NCBI RefSeq assembly: GCF_018130785.1 | Contig: NZ_JAFCJT010000001.1 | Span: 620,001-684,000, forward strand | Length of the DNA stretch: 64,000 bases | Origin: Bradyrhizobium liaoningense | GTDB lineage: Bacteria; Pseudomonadota; Alphaproteobacteria; Rhizobiales; Xanthobacteraceae | Reading direction: 5' to 3' | Shown here: positions 52,377 through 63,700 of the stretch, piece by piece | Layout: every line of letters starts with the position of its first letter | Position numbering within the stretch: the first letter of the stretch is position 1 | Translations under genes and position numbers: made by a program | Notes under the pieces: model-generated | What the model was told of the DNA's origin: nothing | The model's input: the letters and a program-made list of their open reading frames with translations, nothing else | Database searches by the model: none

Positions 52377-53810
52377 TTACACGCTCGCCTGCGTCACGAA
52401 CTTCGTGTTCAGATACCCCTCGATCGCCTCGAGGCCGCCTTCTGAGCCGTAGCCGGAATCCTTGGTGCCGCCGAACGGCACTTCCGGCAGTGCGAGACCG
52501 TGATGGTTGATCGAGACCATGCCGCTCTCGACGTCGGCTCCGATCGCCTGCATCGTCTTGGTCGAGGTGGTGTAGGCATAGGCCGCGAGGCCGTAAGGCA
52601 GACGGTTCGCCTCGGCCACGACCTCGTCGTAGCTGCGGAACGAGGTGATCGGCGCCAGCGGGCCGAACGGCTCTTCGTTCATGATGCGCGCATCGCGCGG
52701 CACGTCGGTGATCACGGTCGGCTCGAAGAAGAAGCCTTCATTGCCGATGCGTTTGCCGCCGGCCTGGATCTTGGCGCCGCGCTGGACGGCGTCGGAGACC
52801 AGACCTTCCATGGCGTCGACACGGCGCGGGTTCGCCAGCGGACCCATGCGGGTATCCTTGTCGAGGCCGTTGCCGACCTTGAGGCTCTTGGCCGCCGCGA
52901 CGAACTTGTCGACGAAGGGCTGGTAGACGCTTTCGTGCACAAGGAAACGCGTCGGCGAGACGCAGACCTGGCCGGCATTGCGGAACTTGTTGGCCGAGAG
53001 AATCTTGGCGGCGTTGTCGAGATCAGCGTCCGCGAACACGATCGCCGGCGCATGACCGCCGAGCTCCATGGTGACGCGCTTCATGTGCAGGCCCGCGAGC
53101 GCGGCCAGATGCTTGCCGACCGCGGTCGAGCCCGTAAAACTGATCTTGCGGATGATCGGATGCGGAATGAGATATTCCGACACTTCCGACGGCACGCCGA
53201 ACACCAACTGGACGACGCCGGCCGGAATGCCGGCATCCGCATAGGCCCGCACCAGCTCCATGCAGCTCGCGGGTGTTTCTTCCGGGCCCTTGACGATGAT
53301 CGAGCATCCCGCAGCGAGCGCGGCCGAGATCTTGCGCACCGCCTGGTTGATCGGGAAATTCCAGGGCGTGAACGCGGCGACCGGGCCGACCGGCTCCTTG
53401 ATCACGAGCTGGGAGACGTTGCCCATCCGCGGCGGCACGATGCGGCCATAGGCGCGGCGGGATTCTTCCGCGAACCAGTCGATGAGGTCGCCGGCCAGCA
53501 TGGTCTCGCCCTGCGCTTCCACGACCGGCTTGCCCTGCTCCATGGTCATCACGGGCGCGATCTCGGCGGCGCGCGAGCGGATGATGTCGGCGGCCTTGCG
53601 CATCAGCTTGTAGCGGTCAAATGGCGAGGTCTTGCGCCAGATTTCGAAGCCGGCCTTGGCGGCCTCCAGCGCACGGTCGAGGTCCGCGCGCGAGGCATGC
53701 GGGGTCTTGCCGATCGGCTGGCCGGTGGCGGGATTGAGGATGTCCTCCGACTTGCCGGACGTGCCGTCGGTCCACTCGCCGGCGATGAACATTTGAACTT
53801 TCGGGTACAT
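52377..53810 (-). CDS. NAD(P)-dependent aldehyde dehydrogenase (succinate-semialdehyde dehydrogenase type)
   Basis: The product is 477 residues from ATG 53810, which has AGGAG at correct spacing; the frame is open further up. Catalytic residues are Asn151 (P-W-N-F-P), Glu249 (M-E-L-G-G) and Cys283 (G-Q-V-C). By sequence it resembles GabD. Its neighbours suggest oxidation of an aldehyde in the furan block (furfural to furoate), or alternatively of a semialdehyde from the hydantoin island. It is 101 bases after the GMC stop, on the same strand. Confidence 0.8.
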   Translation of the reverse strand: MYPKVQMFIAGEWTDGTSGKSEDILNPATGQPIGKTPHASRADLDRALEAAKAGFEIWRKTSPFDRYKLMRKAADIIRSRAAEIAPVMTMEQGKPVVEAQGETMLAGDLIDWFAEESRRAYGRIVPPRMGNVSQLVIKEPVGPVAAFTPWNFPINQAVRKISAALAAGCSIIVKGPEETPASCMELVRAYADAGIPAGVVQLVFGVPSEVSEYLIPHPIIRKISFTGSTAVGKHLAALAGLHMKRVTMELGGHAPAIVFADADLDNAAKILSANKFRNAGQVCVSPTRFLVHESVYQPFVDKFVAAAKSLKVGNGLDKDTRMGPLANPRRVDAMEGLVSDAVQRGAKIQAGGKRIGNEGFFFEPTVITDVPRDARIMNEEPFGPLAPITSFRSYDEVVAEANRLPYGLAAYAYTTSTKTMQAIGADVESGMVSINHHGLALPEVPFGGTKDSGYGSEGGLEAIEGYLNTKFVTQASV

Positions 53811-53911
53811 CCCTGGTGTCTCCTGCATGATTTCGGCGGCGATGAGCATTGGCGCCCGCCGCCTAATAAGTGGGCGCAGAGCTACACCGAAAGGCGCCCG
53901 GCGAAAAGGGA

Positions 53912-55609
53912 TCAATGATGCCGCAGCAGCGCATCGCTGATCTTCTCGGCCGCCATGATCACGGGGATGTTGGTATTGGCGGTCGGCAGAAGCGGCATGA
54001 TCGAGGCGTCCGCCACGAAGATGTTCTCGCTGCCGATCACCCTGCCCTCGGAATCGACCACCGCCATGGGATCGTCGGGATCTCCGATGCGGCATGTCCC
54101 CACCGGATGCCAGACGCCGAACACGCTCTGCCGCACGAAGGCTTCCAGCGCGCGGTCGTCGGCCAGCGTCGCCTGGAAGGCGGTGCCGTTGAGCAGCACG
54201 AGCCGGATCAGGAACTGCCGGAGACCCGCGGGCACGTCGAGCATCGGGCCTAGGATGGAGGCGACGATGCGGTTGGCCGTGCTGTACCGGCTCAGCCGCT
54301 TGATGCGCGGTGAATAGGAGGCCGGGAAGAAATCGCCCGCCTCCGGGTTGAGCGCGGGATGGACGACAAGCTTTGCGAGCAGCCGGACAGAGGCGACGAG
54401 CCGTTCGAGATCGCGCGGGTCGGATAGCAGGTTGAAATCAACGACCGGATAGGTCTTGGGATCGGGCGTCGCCAGCTTTAGCGATCCGCGCGAATACGGG
54501 CGGTTGCACCAAAGGAAATAGAGCCCGAGCCGCCTGCCGAGCGCGTGCCAGCCGCCGCGGGCCGAGGCCGTGATGTACATGTCGGAGGCATCGCAGCCCG
54601 GATGTCCCGATGAGAAGCGCATCGCCGCAAAATTGGGGCGCCGCCGGGCCAGCGGCAGCCGCAGCCGGCGCGGCAGATATTGGCAGAAGGTCAGCGCGGG
54701 ATGATCGCGCAGATTGCTGCCGACGCCTGAGAGATCAATGGCCACGGGAATGCCGAGCGCCTGCAGCGCGGCTCCCGGGCCGATGCCCGCCCGCATCAGG
54801 ATCGCCGGCGATTGCAGCGCGCCTGCGGTGAGGATCACCCGGGCGGCGCCGACGGTGAATTTCTGTCCACCACGCGAGACGGTCACACCCGTCGCGCGGC
54901 GGCCTTCGAGCTGAAGCCGCTCGACCTCGCTGTCGGCCCAGATGGTCAGGTTCGGCCGCGCCCGCGTCGCCGCGTCGAGATAGCCGGCGGCGGTCGAGAC
55001 GCGCCGATCGTTGCGGTTGGAGAAGGCCGGCGGAAAGATGCCGTCCTCGAAGTCCGCGTTCTGGTCCTTCCGGAACGGCAAACCGGTCGCCGACAACGCC
55101 CCTCCGACGGCCTTACCAAACTGCGGCATCGCCTCACGCGCGATGCGGCGGATCGGGATCGGACCGTGCTTGCCATGCAGCGGGCCGTCGAAATCGAGAT
55201 CAGTCTCGAGCTTGAGGAAATATGGCAGCACGTCCGCCCAGCCCCAGCCGCGTGCGCCGTGATCGCGCCATTCGTCATAGTCGCGCGGCAGGCCTCGGTT
55301 GGCCGACTGCACGTTGATGCTGGAGCCGCCGCCCATCACCCGGCCCTGCTCATAGCCGCGGATGACAGGCTTGCCTTCGGCATTGCGGCCGGCCGCAGCC
55401 GTCATGCCCGGCCAGATGTATCGGTCGCCGTAGAACAGCGTCATCGGATAGCTGTCGAGGATTTCGGGCGGCGTTGCCTCAGGCGGCGTGTCCATCCCGG
55501 CTTCGATCAGAAGCACGCGGCGGCTCCCATCCGCAGAAAGCCGATTGGCGAGCACGCAGCCCGCCGACCCGCCACCGACGATCACATCGTCGAAATGCAG
55601 CTCATCCAT
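53912..55609 (-). CDS. GMC-family FAD oxidoreductase (candidate furfuryl alcohol/furfural oxidoreductase)
   Basis: The product is 565 residues from ATG 55609 with GAGACGGGA upstream; a TTG 18 bases earlier is a less likely start. The N-terminal FAD motif is V-G-G-G-S-A-G (11-17). [11 protein letters not shown] and the C-terminal active-site His in V-W-H-P-V-G-T-C-R are GMC hallmarks, with P-T-A-N-T-N-I-P at the end. Choline dehydrogenase and HMF oxidase (HmfH) belong here. Adjacency to a furoate transporter and hmf genes makes a furan alcohol/aldehyde the favoured substrate, by inference. Confidence 0.75.
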   Translation of the reverse strand: MDELHFDDVIVGGGSAGCVLANRLSADGSRRVLLIEAGMDTPPEATPPEILDSYPMTLFYGDRYIWPGMTAAAGRNAEGKPVIRGYEQGRVMGGGSSINVQSANRGLPRDYDEWRDHGARGWGWADVLPYFLKLETDLDFDGPLHGKHGPIPIRRIAREAMPQFGKAVGGALSATGLPFRKDQNADFEDGIFPPAFSNRNDRRVSTAAGYLDAATRARPNLTIWADSEVERLQLEGRRATGVTVSRGGQKFTVGAARVILTAGALQSPAILMRAGIGPGAALQALGIPVAIDLSGVGSNLRDHPALTFCQYLPRRLRLPLARRRPNFAAMRFSSGHPGCDASDMYITASARGGWHALGRRLGLYFLWCNRPYSRGSLKLATPDPKTYPVVDFNLLSDPRDLERLVASVRLLAKLVVHPALNPEAGDFFPASYSPRIKRLSRYSTANRIVASILGPMLDVPAGLRQFLIRLVLLNGTAFQATLADDRALEAFVRQSVFGVWHPVGTCRIGDPDDPMAVVDSEGRVIGSENIFVADASIMPLLPTANTNIPVIMAAEKISDALLRHH

Positions 55610-55672
55610 TCCCGTCTCGTCGTACAATTCGATGGACCGGCGCGGCTGCAGGTGCCGCCGCGCCGATTTAGC

Positions 55673-57004
55673 TCAGCGGAAATTACCCTTGGTCTCGGGG
55701 ATCACGATCGCTCCGATCAGGTAGATCACGAACACGCCGACCGCGAAGTAGGCCAGCGACATCGGAATCTCCGCCGGGCTGCCGCTCACCAGCGAGACGA
55801 AAGTCGGCATCATGCCGCCCAGCGCAAAGCCGATGTTCCAGGACAGGCCCGTGCCGCTCGCGCGCAGCGCAGTCGGGAAGCGCTCGTTCAAGAAGATCAG
55901 CACCGGCGCATAGCCCGCATTGCCGATGAAGGCGATGGCCAACGCATAGAGCGTGATCTGCGTCGTGTCCTTGGTGGCCGCGAGGTTGAGATAGCACAGA
56001 GGCAGCAGCACGGCTGCCAGGACGCCGATCAGGAGGAACGTCTTCTTGCGGCCGATGCGGTCGCTCAGCGCGCCGACGAGCACCGCGGAGAAGAACGCCG
56101 AGACGCTCGCTCCCATCAGGATCAGCGACGAGGTCTGGTTCGGGACCGCGTTGATGACCTTCAGGAAGCTCGGCAGATAGCCCGATGTCAAATAGTAGCC
56201 TGCACCGCCACCGAAGGTGATGAGCAGGTTGACCAGCAAGACGCCGCGATACTGTCCGGAGAACACGTCCTTGACCGGCGCCTTCGAGACTTTCGCCTGC
56301 TTGTTGCCCTGCTGACGCTTGAGCTCCTTGAAGTACGGGGACTCCTCGAGGTTGCGGAAGATGAACCAGCCGAGCAGCGAGCTCAGCAGCCCCGAGAAGA
56401 ACATGAAGCGCCAGCCCCACACCGCGAACGCGTCGCCGGGGAAGATCGAGGACGTGATCAGGAAGATGAAGGACGCGAGCAAAGCGCCGATGCCGGCGCC
56501 GCCGCCGCCGACTAGGCCCGACATTGCGCCGCGCCACTGTGCCGGCACCGATTCCGTGCCGATCGTGTGGGTGGAGGCCACGACGCCGCCGACGAAGATA
56601 CCCTGCACCAGGCGCAGGATCAGGAAGATAATCGGCGCGACCACGCCGACCTGCGCGATGGTCGGCAGCAGGCCGAATGCGGCCGTGCTGACACCGACGC
56701 CGACGATGGCGATCAGCATGGCCTGCTTGCGGCCGTGCACGTCGGCATAATGTCCGAACACCGCCGAGCCGAGCGGCCGCATCAGCAGCGTCACGGCGAA
56801 CGAGCCGTAGACCGCAGCCAGCGACAGCGCCGCGTTGCTCGACGGGAAGAATAGCGCGCCGACGACCGGCGCCACGTAGAGCAGAATGAACAAATCAAAC
56901 AGATCGAGCGCCCATCCGAGCACCGACGCGATGATCGCATTGACCATCTGCTTGTTATCCGCCGATGCTTGTGCACCTGCGACCGGCATATCCATCTCAG
57001 CCAT
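55673..57004 (-). CDS. MFS metabolite:H+ symporter (probable furoate transporter)
   Basis: The 443-residue product has 12 predicted helices. It has G-W-A-L-D-L-F-D-L-F in helix 1, the MFS loop R-P-L-G-S-A-V-F-G-H-Y-A-D-V-H-G-R-K, and L-S-D-R-I-G-R-K in the second half. This is the aromatic acid/sugar-acid symporter group. The gene lies between hmfE and the GMC gene, in the position a furoate permease takes in known hmf clusters. The substrate is inferred from context. Confidence 0.8.
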   Translation of the reverse strand: MAEMDMPVAGAQASADNKQMVNAIIASVLGWALDLFDLFILLYVAPVVGALFFPSSNAALSLAAVYGSFAVTLLMRPLGSAVFGHYADVHGRKQAMLIAIVGVGVSTAAFGLLPTIAQVGVVAPIIFLILRLVQGIFVGGVVASTHTIGTESVPAQWRGAMSGLVGGGGAGIGALLASFIFLITSSIFPGDAFAVWGWRFMFFSGLLSSLLGWFIFRNLEESPYFKELKRQQGNKQAKVSKAPVKDVFSGQYRGVLLVNLLITFGGGAGYYLTSGYLPSFLKVINAVPNQTSSLILMGASVSAFFSAVLVGALSDRIGRKKTFLLIGVLAAVLLPLCYLNLAATKDTTQITLYALAIAFIGNAGYAPVLIFLNERFPTALRASGTGLSWNIGFALGGMMPTFVSLVSGSPAEIPMSLAYFAVGVFVIYLIGAIVIPETKGNFR

Positions 57005-57032
57005 TTTGTTTTACCTCCCCCGTTTGAGTAGC

Positions 57033-57062
57033 GCCGCGGTTCGCGTCATTGCGAACCGCGGC
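57033..57062. terminator. Perfect 12-bp stem-loop between hmfE and the MFS gene
   Basis: GCCGCGGTTCGC-GTCATT-GCGAACCGCGGC has a 12-base perfect stem and a 6-base loop, in the 73-base gap between hmfE and the transporter gene. No T-run follows on the minus strand, so mRNA stabilisation or processing between pathway and transporter genes is as likely as termination. Confidence 0.5.
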
Positions 57063-57077
57063 AGTTCTGTCGCTTGA

Positions 57078-57884
57078 TCAGCGGCCGGTGAATTTCGGCG
57101 GACGCTTGGCGTTGAAGGCCTCGACGCCCTCCTTGAAGTCTTCCGACTGGCGCAGGCGGCTGTAGCAATGCCCCTCGAGCTCGATCGCGATGGCGAGCGT
57201 CGAATCCTCGGTGTCGTTGAGGAGCTTCTTGGCGGTGCGTTGCGCCAGCGGCGAGAAGGTGCGGAGCTCGTCGACCAGCTTGTCGGTCGCCTTCTCCAGC
57301 TCGGCATCCGGCACGCACTCGGTCGCGATACCCCACTCATAGGCCTGCTTCGCCGTAATGCGCTTGGATCGCATCACGATGTCCTTGGTGCGGGTGATGC
57401 CGACCATCTTCTGCAGCCGCGCCGAGCCGCCGGAACCCGGGATCTGGCCGAGCTTCTGCTCCGGCAGCGCGTATTGCGTGGTCTCGGAGGCGATGCGGAA
57501 ATCGCAGGCCAGCGACAGCTCGAAACCGACGCCGAAGCAATAGCCGCGGTTGGCGACGATGACAGGCTTGGCGCAGCGCGCGGGTGCCGCGATGTTCCAG
57601 GCGAGCTTGGAGACGTGCTCGGGGCTTGCCTCCATGAAGCCGCCGATATTGCCGCCGCTGGAGAAGTGCTCGCCCTCGCCGCGCACCACGATGATGCGGA
57701 CGCGCGGATCCTCGTCCAAGGTCTCGAAGGTCAGCCGCAGCTGGTCGCGCTGCGGCATCGCCACGACGTTGTAGGGCGGACGGCCCAGGATGATGTCGGC
57801 GCGCTCATGCGCCTCGTCGATCTCGACCTTGAACCCGTCGAGCTTGGCCAGCCGGGGATCGGCAAATGTGTAGGGTGACGGCAT
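57078..57884 (-). CDS. hmfE: Enoyl-CoA hydratase-family protein, probable 2-oxoglutaroyl-CoA hydrolase
   Basis: The product is 268 residues from ATG 57884, preceded by GGAAGG. Crotonase fold: H-F-S-S-G-G-N-I-G-G near residue 66 and C-F-G-V-G-F-E-L-S-L-A-C-D form the oxyanion hole, and P-E-Q-K-L-G-Q-I-P-G-S-G-G follows. In furoate clusters the crotonase-type member HmfE releases 2-oxoglutarate from its CoA thioester. It sits directly after the CoA ligase gene, in the hmfABCDE order. By sequence alone it could also be a BadK-like hydratase. Confidence 0.72.
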   Translation of the reverse strand: MPSPYTFADPRLAKLDGFKVEIDEAHERADIILGRPPYNVVAMPQRDQLRLTFETLDEDPRVRIIVVRGEGEHFSSGGNIGGFMEASPEHVSKLAWNIAAPARCAKPVIVANRGYCFGVGFELSLACDFRIASETTQYALPEQKLGQIPGSGGSARLQKMVGITRTKDIVMRSKRITAKQAYEWGIATECVPDAELEKATDKLVDELRTFSPLAQRTAKKLLNDTEDSTLAIAIELEGHCYSRLRQSEDFKEGVEAFNAKRPPKFTGR

Positions 57885-57913
57885 CTGTGCTTCCTTCCGT
57901 TGATGATTGATGA

Positions 57914-59458
57914 TCAGGCCGCGTCCGACGGCGGCAGGCGCTCGGCCTCGTATTCTCCGGCGACCAGCAGTCGCCGCAGCAGCTTGCCGACCGGCGATTT
58001 CGGGATCGCGTCGACGAAGACGTAGCGGCGCGGCCGCTTGAAATTGGCGAGGCCGGAGGTCCGGCAGAACTGCTCCAGCTCGACATCGGAGACGGCGCGG
58101 TTGCGCTTGACGAAGGCGGCGACGACCTTGCCCCACTTCTCGTCGGCGACGCCGACCACCGCGACCTCGTCCACGGCGGGATGCAGCGACAGGCAGCTTT
58201 CGATCTCGACCGGCGAGACGTTCTCGCCGCCGGTGATGATCATGTCGTCAACGCGGCCGGTGACGAACAAATCGCCGTCGGGATCGACGAAGCCGGTATC
58301 ACCCGTAAAATACCAGCCCTCGCGCAGGGACTTGGCGTCCGCCTCGGGACGGCGCCAATAACCTTCGAAGGACTCGTCACCTGCGAGCGTGGCGATGATC
58401 TCGCCCTCTTCGCCGACTGCGGCGAGATCCGCGATCGACCGCGCGCCGATGCGGACGACCTTTACGTGCTGGTTCAGCCCCGCCTTTCCGGCCGAGCCGG
58501 GCTTGGCCGCGGCGTTCTGGTCGATCGTGAACGTGTAGATCTCGGAGCTGCCGTAGTGGTTGACGAACAGCTCCGGCTTGAACGCCTCATTCAGCTTCTT
58601 CAGCAGACCATCGGTCATTGACGCGCCGGCGAAGCCGAGCTTGCGCACGCTGGAGACGTCGGTTTTGGCAAAGGCCTCATGATGGACGAGGTCGTGATAG
58701 AGCGTCGGCACCAGATAAAGATTGGTGATCTCTTCCTTCTCGATCAGCGCCAGCGCCTGGCGGCTGTCATAGCGCGGCAGGCAGATGAAAGTTCCCCCGA
58801 TCAACGACATCGCCAGCAGCGAGCGGACGCCCATGGTGTGGTAGAGCGGCATCACGCCGAGCGTGCGCTCGCCGCGGCCGTAGAGGTTTTGCGCGACATG
58901 GGCGATCGCAGCGGCCCGCTCGGCGCGGTGCCGGCGTGGCACGCCCTTCGGGCGCGAGGTCGTGCCCGAGGTGTAGAGCATGATCGACCAGGCATCGGTG
59001 CCGACGCGCGGCTCGGCATCCGGCGCGCTGTCCTTGATCAGATCGGCGAAGCTGGTCGCCTCGCCTGCGCCGGGATCGACGGACACACGCAGCAACTTGC
59101 CTGATAGTGTCGAGCCCTGCACCGCCTCGGCGGAGATGTCCTGATAGATAATCGCGCAGGCTTCGGCGTTCTCGACGCAGTAATCGAGCTCGTCGGCCTT
59201 GGCGCGCCAGTTGATCGGCGTGATCACGAGACCTGCGAACTGGCAGGCCCAGTGCAGATTCGCGGCTTCCCAGCGGTTCTGCAGCAGCGTGACAACGTGA
59301 TCGCCGGGCTTGAGGCCGAGGCGGTCGAACGAGGCAACGAGCGAGGAGATCTTGTCGTACCATTGGCGGTAGGTCAGGCGGAGATCGCCGTCGACCAATG
59401 CAATGGCGTGGGGATCGCGCGCGGCGCTGGCCATGAAGCTGCTGGCGAGATCAAGCAT
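57914..59458 (-). CDS. hmfD: AMP-dependent acyl-CoA ligase, probable 2-furoyl-CoA synthetase
   Basis: The product is 514 residues from ATG 59458, overlapping the [2Fe-2S] subunit gene by 8 bases. The P-loop Y-T-S-G-T-T-S-R-P-K-G, N-H-Y-G-S-S-E, W-Y-F-T-G-D-T-G-F and the catalytic lysine in S-P-V-G-K-L-L-R-R mark an ANL ligase. It would activate 2-furoate with ATP and CoA so that the following molybdenum enzyme can hydroxylate furoyl-CoA. The gene order is the main evidence for the furoate assignment; benzoate-type acids remain possible. Confidence 0.74.
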   Translation of the reverse strand: MLDLASSFMASAARDPHAIALVDGDLRLTYRQWYDKISSLVASFDRLGLKPGDHVVTLLQNRWEAANLHWACQFAGLVITPINWRAKADELDYCVENAEACAIIYQDISAEAVQGSTLSGKLLRVSVDPGAGEATSFADLIKDSAPDAEPRVGTDAWSIMLYTSGTTSRPKGVPRRHRAERAAAIAHVAQNLYGRGERTLGVMPLYHTMGVRSLLAMSLIGGTFICLPRYDSRQALALIEKEEITNLYLVPTLYHDLVHHEAFAKTDVSSVRKLGFAGASMTDGLLKKLNEAFKPELFVNHYGSSEIYTFTIDQNAAAKPGSAGKAGLNQHVKVVRIGARSIADLAAVGEEGEIIATLAGDESFEGYWRRPEADAKSLREGWYFTGDTGFVDPDGDLFVTGRVDDMIITGGENVSPVEIESCLSLHPAVDEVAVVGVADEKWGKVVAAFVKRNRAVSDVELEQFCRTSGLANFKRPRRYVFVDAIPKSPVGKLLRRLLVAGEYEAERLPPSDAA

Positions 59459-59969
59459 CTGACGTCTCTTTTTTGGATGAAGCGAGCTGGGCGGCGGCTT
59501 CGAGTGCCGCCTGGATGATCGGGGTGTAGCCGGTGCAGCGGCAGATATGCCCACTGAGGAGATCGCGGATCTCCGCCTCGGTCGGCGCCGAATTCTTCGC
59601 GAGATAGTGGTCGAGCGACATCAAAATGCCGGCGGTGCAGAAGCCGCACTGGAGCGCGTGGTTGCGGCGAAACGCCTGCTGCAGCACGCCGAGCCGGTCG
59701 GCCGAGGGTGCGAGCCCTTCGACCGTCTTCAGCTCGCAGCCGTCGACCTGCGCGGCGAGCGTGAGACAGGAGCGGGTCAGCATGCCGTCGACAACGATGG
59801 TACAGGCGCCGCAGACACCGTGCTCGCAGCCGACATGGGTGCCCGTGGCTCCCAGCTGATGGCGCAGGAAATCGGAGAGCAGCATGCGCGGCTCGGCCTC
59901 GCCCTCGACGGGCTTGCCGTTCAGCGAGAAACGGACAGCATGACGCTGATCTGCCTTGAGCCGGCTCAT
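59451..59969 (-). CDS. hmfC: [2Fe-2S] subunit of molybdenum hydroxylase, probable 2-furoyl-CoA dehydrogenase
   Basis: This 172-residue CoxS-type subunit binds two clusters: a plant-ferredoxin-like set in C-E-H-G-V-C-G-A-C plus a later Cys, and a C-terminal set in C-G-F-C ... C-R-C-T-G-Y. It passes electrons from the molybdenum site to FAD. It overlaps the FAD-subunit gene by 4 bases. Confidence 0.83.
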   Translation of the reverse strand: MSRLKADQRHAVRFSLNGKPVEGEAEPRMLLSDFLRHQLGATGTHVGCEHGVCGACTIVVDGMLTRSCLTLAAQVDGCELKTVEGLAPSADRLGVLQQAFRRNHALQCGFCTAGILMSLDHYLAKNSAPTEAEIRDLLSGHICRCTGYTPIIQAALEAAAQLASSKKETSDA

Positions 59970-60781
59970 TGCAGCACCTCGCCGATCAGGTCGCGGCCGA
60001 TCATACGGACGAGGTCACGGCGGTAACGCGCGGTGGCGTGGACGTCGTCGCGAGCACCGAGCTCGTAGGCGAAGGCGTTGAGGGCATCGTCGAGCGCAGT
60101 CCCTTCGAGCCGCGGCCAGTCGCGCGCGGTCGGCACGTCGGCAACGCCGCCGACGGCGAGACGCACGCCTGTCGGAATCTTCATCGCGGCACAGGCGACG
60201 ATGGCGAAATCGCCGTGCCGGCGCGCGACCTCGCGGAACGCGAAACGCGATCCCCTGGTAACCGGCAGCGAGATCCCCTCGATCAGCTCGTCGTCGCTGC
60301 GTGCCGTCAGCATCATGCCGGCGAAGAAGTCCTTGGCCGCCACGCGCCGCCGCCGCTTGGCGCTGCGCAACAGCACCTCGCCGCCGAGCGCGACCAGTGT
60401 CAGTGGCATCTCGGCACTGGGATCGGCATGCGCGAGCGAGCCGCAGATGGTGCCGCGGCTGCGAGTCTGCACGTGCCCTACCCACGGCAAAGCCAGCGCC
60501 ACCAGCGGCAACGCTTCGGCGAGGTCCGGCCATGCCAGCAAATCGGCCTGGCGCACGCCGGCGCCGATGACGACGGCGTCCTTTTGCCGTTCGATCTTGC
60601 GCAGCTCTTTCAAGCGCATAATGTCGATCAGCAGTTTTGGTTTGGCGAGACGCATGTTGAGCATCGCCATCAGCGACTGCCCGCCGGCGAGAACGCGTGC
60701 GTCGCCGCCTTGCTGAGCAAGACCTTCGAGGACGTCGCTAACGCTCTCGGCACGGAGATAATCGAATGCGGGCGGCTTCAT
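59966..60781 (-). CDS. hmfB: FAD-binding subunit of molybdenum hydroxylase, probable 2-furoyl-CoA dehydrogenase
   Basis: The 271-residue CoxM-type protein has A-G-G-Q-S-L-M-A-M-L-N-M-R at 32-44 and T-I-C-G-S-L-A-H-A-D-P-S-A-E, the two FAD-contacting loops, then a C-terminal CO_deh_flav_C domain. It receives electrons from the [2Fe-2S] subunit. The second glycine of the usual T-I-G-G loop is preceded by Cys here. It overlaps the large-subunit gene by 4 bases. Confidence 0.83.
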   Translation of the reverse strand: MKPPAFDYLRAESVSDVLEGLAQQGGDARVLAGGQSLMAMLNMRLAKPKLLIDIMRLKELRKIERQKDAVVIGAGVRQADLLAWPDLAEALPLVALALPWVGHVQTRSRGTICGSLAHADPSAEMPLTLVALGGEVLLRSAKRRRRVAAKDFFAGMMLTARSDDELIEGISLPVTRGSRFAFREVARRHGDFAIVACAAMKIPTGVRLAVGGVADVPTARDWPRLEGTALDDALNAFAYELGARDDVHATARYRRDLVRMIGRDLIGEVLQ

Positions 60782-63700
60782 CGGCGCCCCCCGAACAGGC
60801 TGGCGATCTTCGCCAGCACCGCGAACAGCGAAAAACCGCCGCCCTCCGCACCACCGCCGCCGGCCTTGCGGGCGAGCGCGGTGAAGAACTGGCCGATGAT
60901 GACGCGCGTCGCGCCATCGAGCAGGCGGCCGCCGATGCTGGCGACCTTGCCGCCGATGGCAGCGTCATAGCTGTAGGTGAGCTTTGTGCCGCCGCTGCCG
61001 TCAGGCGCGAGCGTGATGCGTCCTTCGGCGTTGCCGAAGCCAAGCGCCCCCGTGGCGCCGCCGCGCAAGGTGACTGCGCGCGGCGGATCGAGATCGAACA
61101 ACTCGACATCGGCTCGATAGCGGCCACTGACAGGGCCGATGCCGAGCGTGACGTCGGCGCGGAAATGCGTGTCGGTGATCTTGTCGACGCTCTGGCAGCC
61201 GGGAATGACGGATTGCAGCGTGGCGGGATCGAGCAGCATCGCCCAGACCTGCTCGGGCGCGCCTTTCACAGAAGCCTCGCCCTCGCCGCGCAGCCGCCGA
61301 TCGCCCTCACGCACAGGTGCAGCGGTCGCACCGCCTGCGGGAGGCGGCGGTTCGGCGCCGCGCACAAGTTCCGCCAGTCGAGCCGGCACCAGCGGCAGCG
61401 TGATGTCGGCAACGCCGAGCGCATCCGCGACCGCATTGGCAAGGCACACCGGCGTGGACATGCAATTGCCCTCGCCGACACCCTTTGCGCCGAGCGGCGT
61501 GAACGGCGACGGCGTCTCCATGTGGATGATCTCAGGCTCCGGCACCTCGGTGGTGGTCGGCAGCAGATAGTCGGCAAGCGTTCCCGTCAGAAAGCTGCCG
61601 TCGTCGGCGTAGGCATATTCCTCATAGAGGGCGGCGCCGAGCGCCTGCGCAAAGCCGCCGCGGATCTGGCCGTTGACCATGCCGGGATGCAGGATGGTGC
61701 CGCAATCGTGCATGGTGACGTAGCGGTCGATCCGCGTCTCCAGCGTCGTGCGGTCAATCTCGACGCCGCAGAAGTCGAAGATGAAGCCGTGGCAGAGCGA
61801 GGAGTTGATGCGGTCGTCCTCGTCGGGCGGCGTCAGCTCCGGCGGCGTCCAGAACACGGTTTCGCGGATGGTCTGGCCGGCATCATCAGGCAGCGAGCCC
61901 GGCGACCAATGGCTGAGGGCGGCGACACGCGCGAACGCGATCCGGTTCTCCGGATTGTGTTTTGATGCGACGAAACCTTTTGCAAACACGATGTCGGCGG
62001 CTTCGACGTTCAACTGGCCGGCGGCGATACGCGCAAGCCTGCCCGCGACGCGCTGGGCTGCGATCTTCGCCGTACCTGCCACCGCCGCGGCGAACCGGCT
62101 GGCGTAGTTGCCCGAGGCGATCGACCAGGCATCCTTGGCCGTGTCGATCTCGGTATTGACGCGGATATCCCTCGGCTGGAGGCCGAAGACGTCCGCGACG
62201 ACCTGCGACAGCACGGTGCGATGGCCTTGCCCCTGCGGCACGGATGCGACGTGAACCGTGACGCTGCCGACTGGATCGAGCCCGACGGTGGCGGTTGCCT
62301 GCGCGCCGTTCTTCGGCCCGGCCTTGCGGCGCTCGGCCGCCGTCAGCACGGTGGTGATATAGCCCATGTTGGAGACGCTGGGCTCGACCACCGCGGTGAA
62401 GCCGATGCCGTAGAGACGTCCCTGCGCGCGAGCTTCGTCACGCTTCGCCTTCAGTTCGGCAAGTCTGCCCTGCTCCACGGCACGCGCGACGGCTCCCTGG
62501 TAGTTGCCGGAGTCGAGCAATGCGCCGGTGGCGGTGCGATAAGGAAACGCGCCGGCATCGATCAGATTGCGCTTGATGACATCGAGCGGATCGAGGCCAA
62601 GGCCGATCGCGATCCGCTGCACCAGACGCTCCAGCGCGAAATAGACCTGCGGTCCGCCAAAGCCGCGGTTGAGCCCCGTCGGCGTCTTGTTGGTGACGAC
62701 GACGCGGTTGCGAATCTTGACGTGACGGATGTCGTAGGCACCGGTCAGATTGCCGTGCATGCGGTAGAGCGTCGCCGGCTCGGGCGCCCGCAGATGCGCG
62801 CCGCAATCCTCGACCTGGTCCCAGTCGAGCGCGAGGATTTTTCCGTCGGCTGCGACCGCCGCCGACAACGTCGTCGCGCGATTGGTCGCCGACACCGAGG
62901 CGGTGAGATGTTCGAGCCTATCCTCGATCCACTTCACCGGCTTACCCGTGACGCGCGCGGCGGCGGCAATCAGCACGATATAGGGAAACACGCCCTGCTT
63001 GACGCCAAAGCTGCCGCCGGAATCCGGCGGCGTGCGCAGCCGCAGCCGATTGCCCGGCACTTTCAGCGCGCGCGCAATCACGGTGTGGATGCTGAACGGG
63101 CCCTGGAAATTTGCGAGAACCTCGTAGGCATCCTCGCCGGCGTCATGCGAAGCGACGACGCCGTAGGTTTCGATCGGCGTACAGGAGTTGCGGGGATATC
63201 TGATATCGATTGAGAAGCGATGCGGCGCCTCCGCAAAGGCCTTCTCAGAGTCGCCGTAGCGGAACGCGCGCTCGCTGGCGAGATTGCCGGGGAAGCCGTC
63301 ATGCAGCACCGGCGCGCCCGGGGCGATCGCGCCAAGCGGATCGACGACGGCCCCGCGCGGGCGATATTCGACATTGATGAGTTCGGCGGCGTCTTCGGCG
63401 CGGGCGCGGTCGGTCGCCACAACCACAGCGACGGGCTCGCCGACATAGCGCACGCGGTCGATCGCAATCGGCCAGCACTCAACCGGCGCCTTCACGCCGA
63501 CAACAAGGGTTGTCGTGACCGCCTTGACGTCCTCGCCGGTCAGAACCGCAGCAACACCCGGCAGGCGCTTTGCGGCTTCAGTATCGATCGAGACAATATC
63601 GGCATGTGCGTGCGGCGAACGCAGGATCGTCGCGTGCAGCGTGCCCGGCAGGACGCCGAGATCGTCGATGAAGCGGCCACGACCGCTGAGCAGCGCGGCA

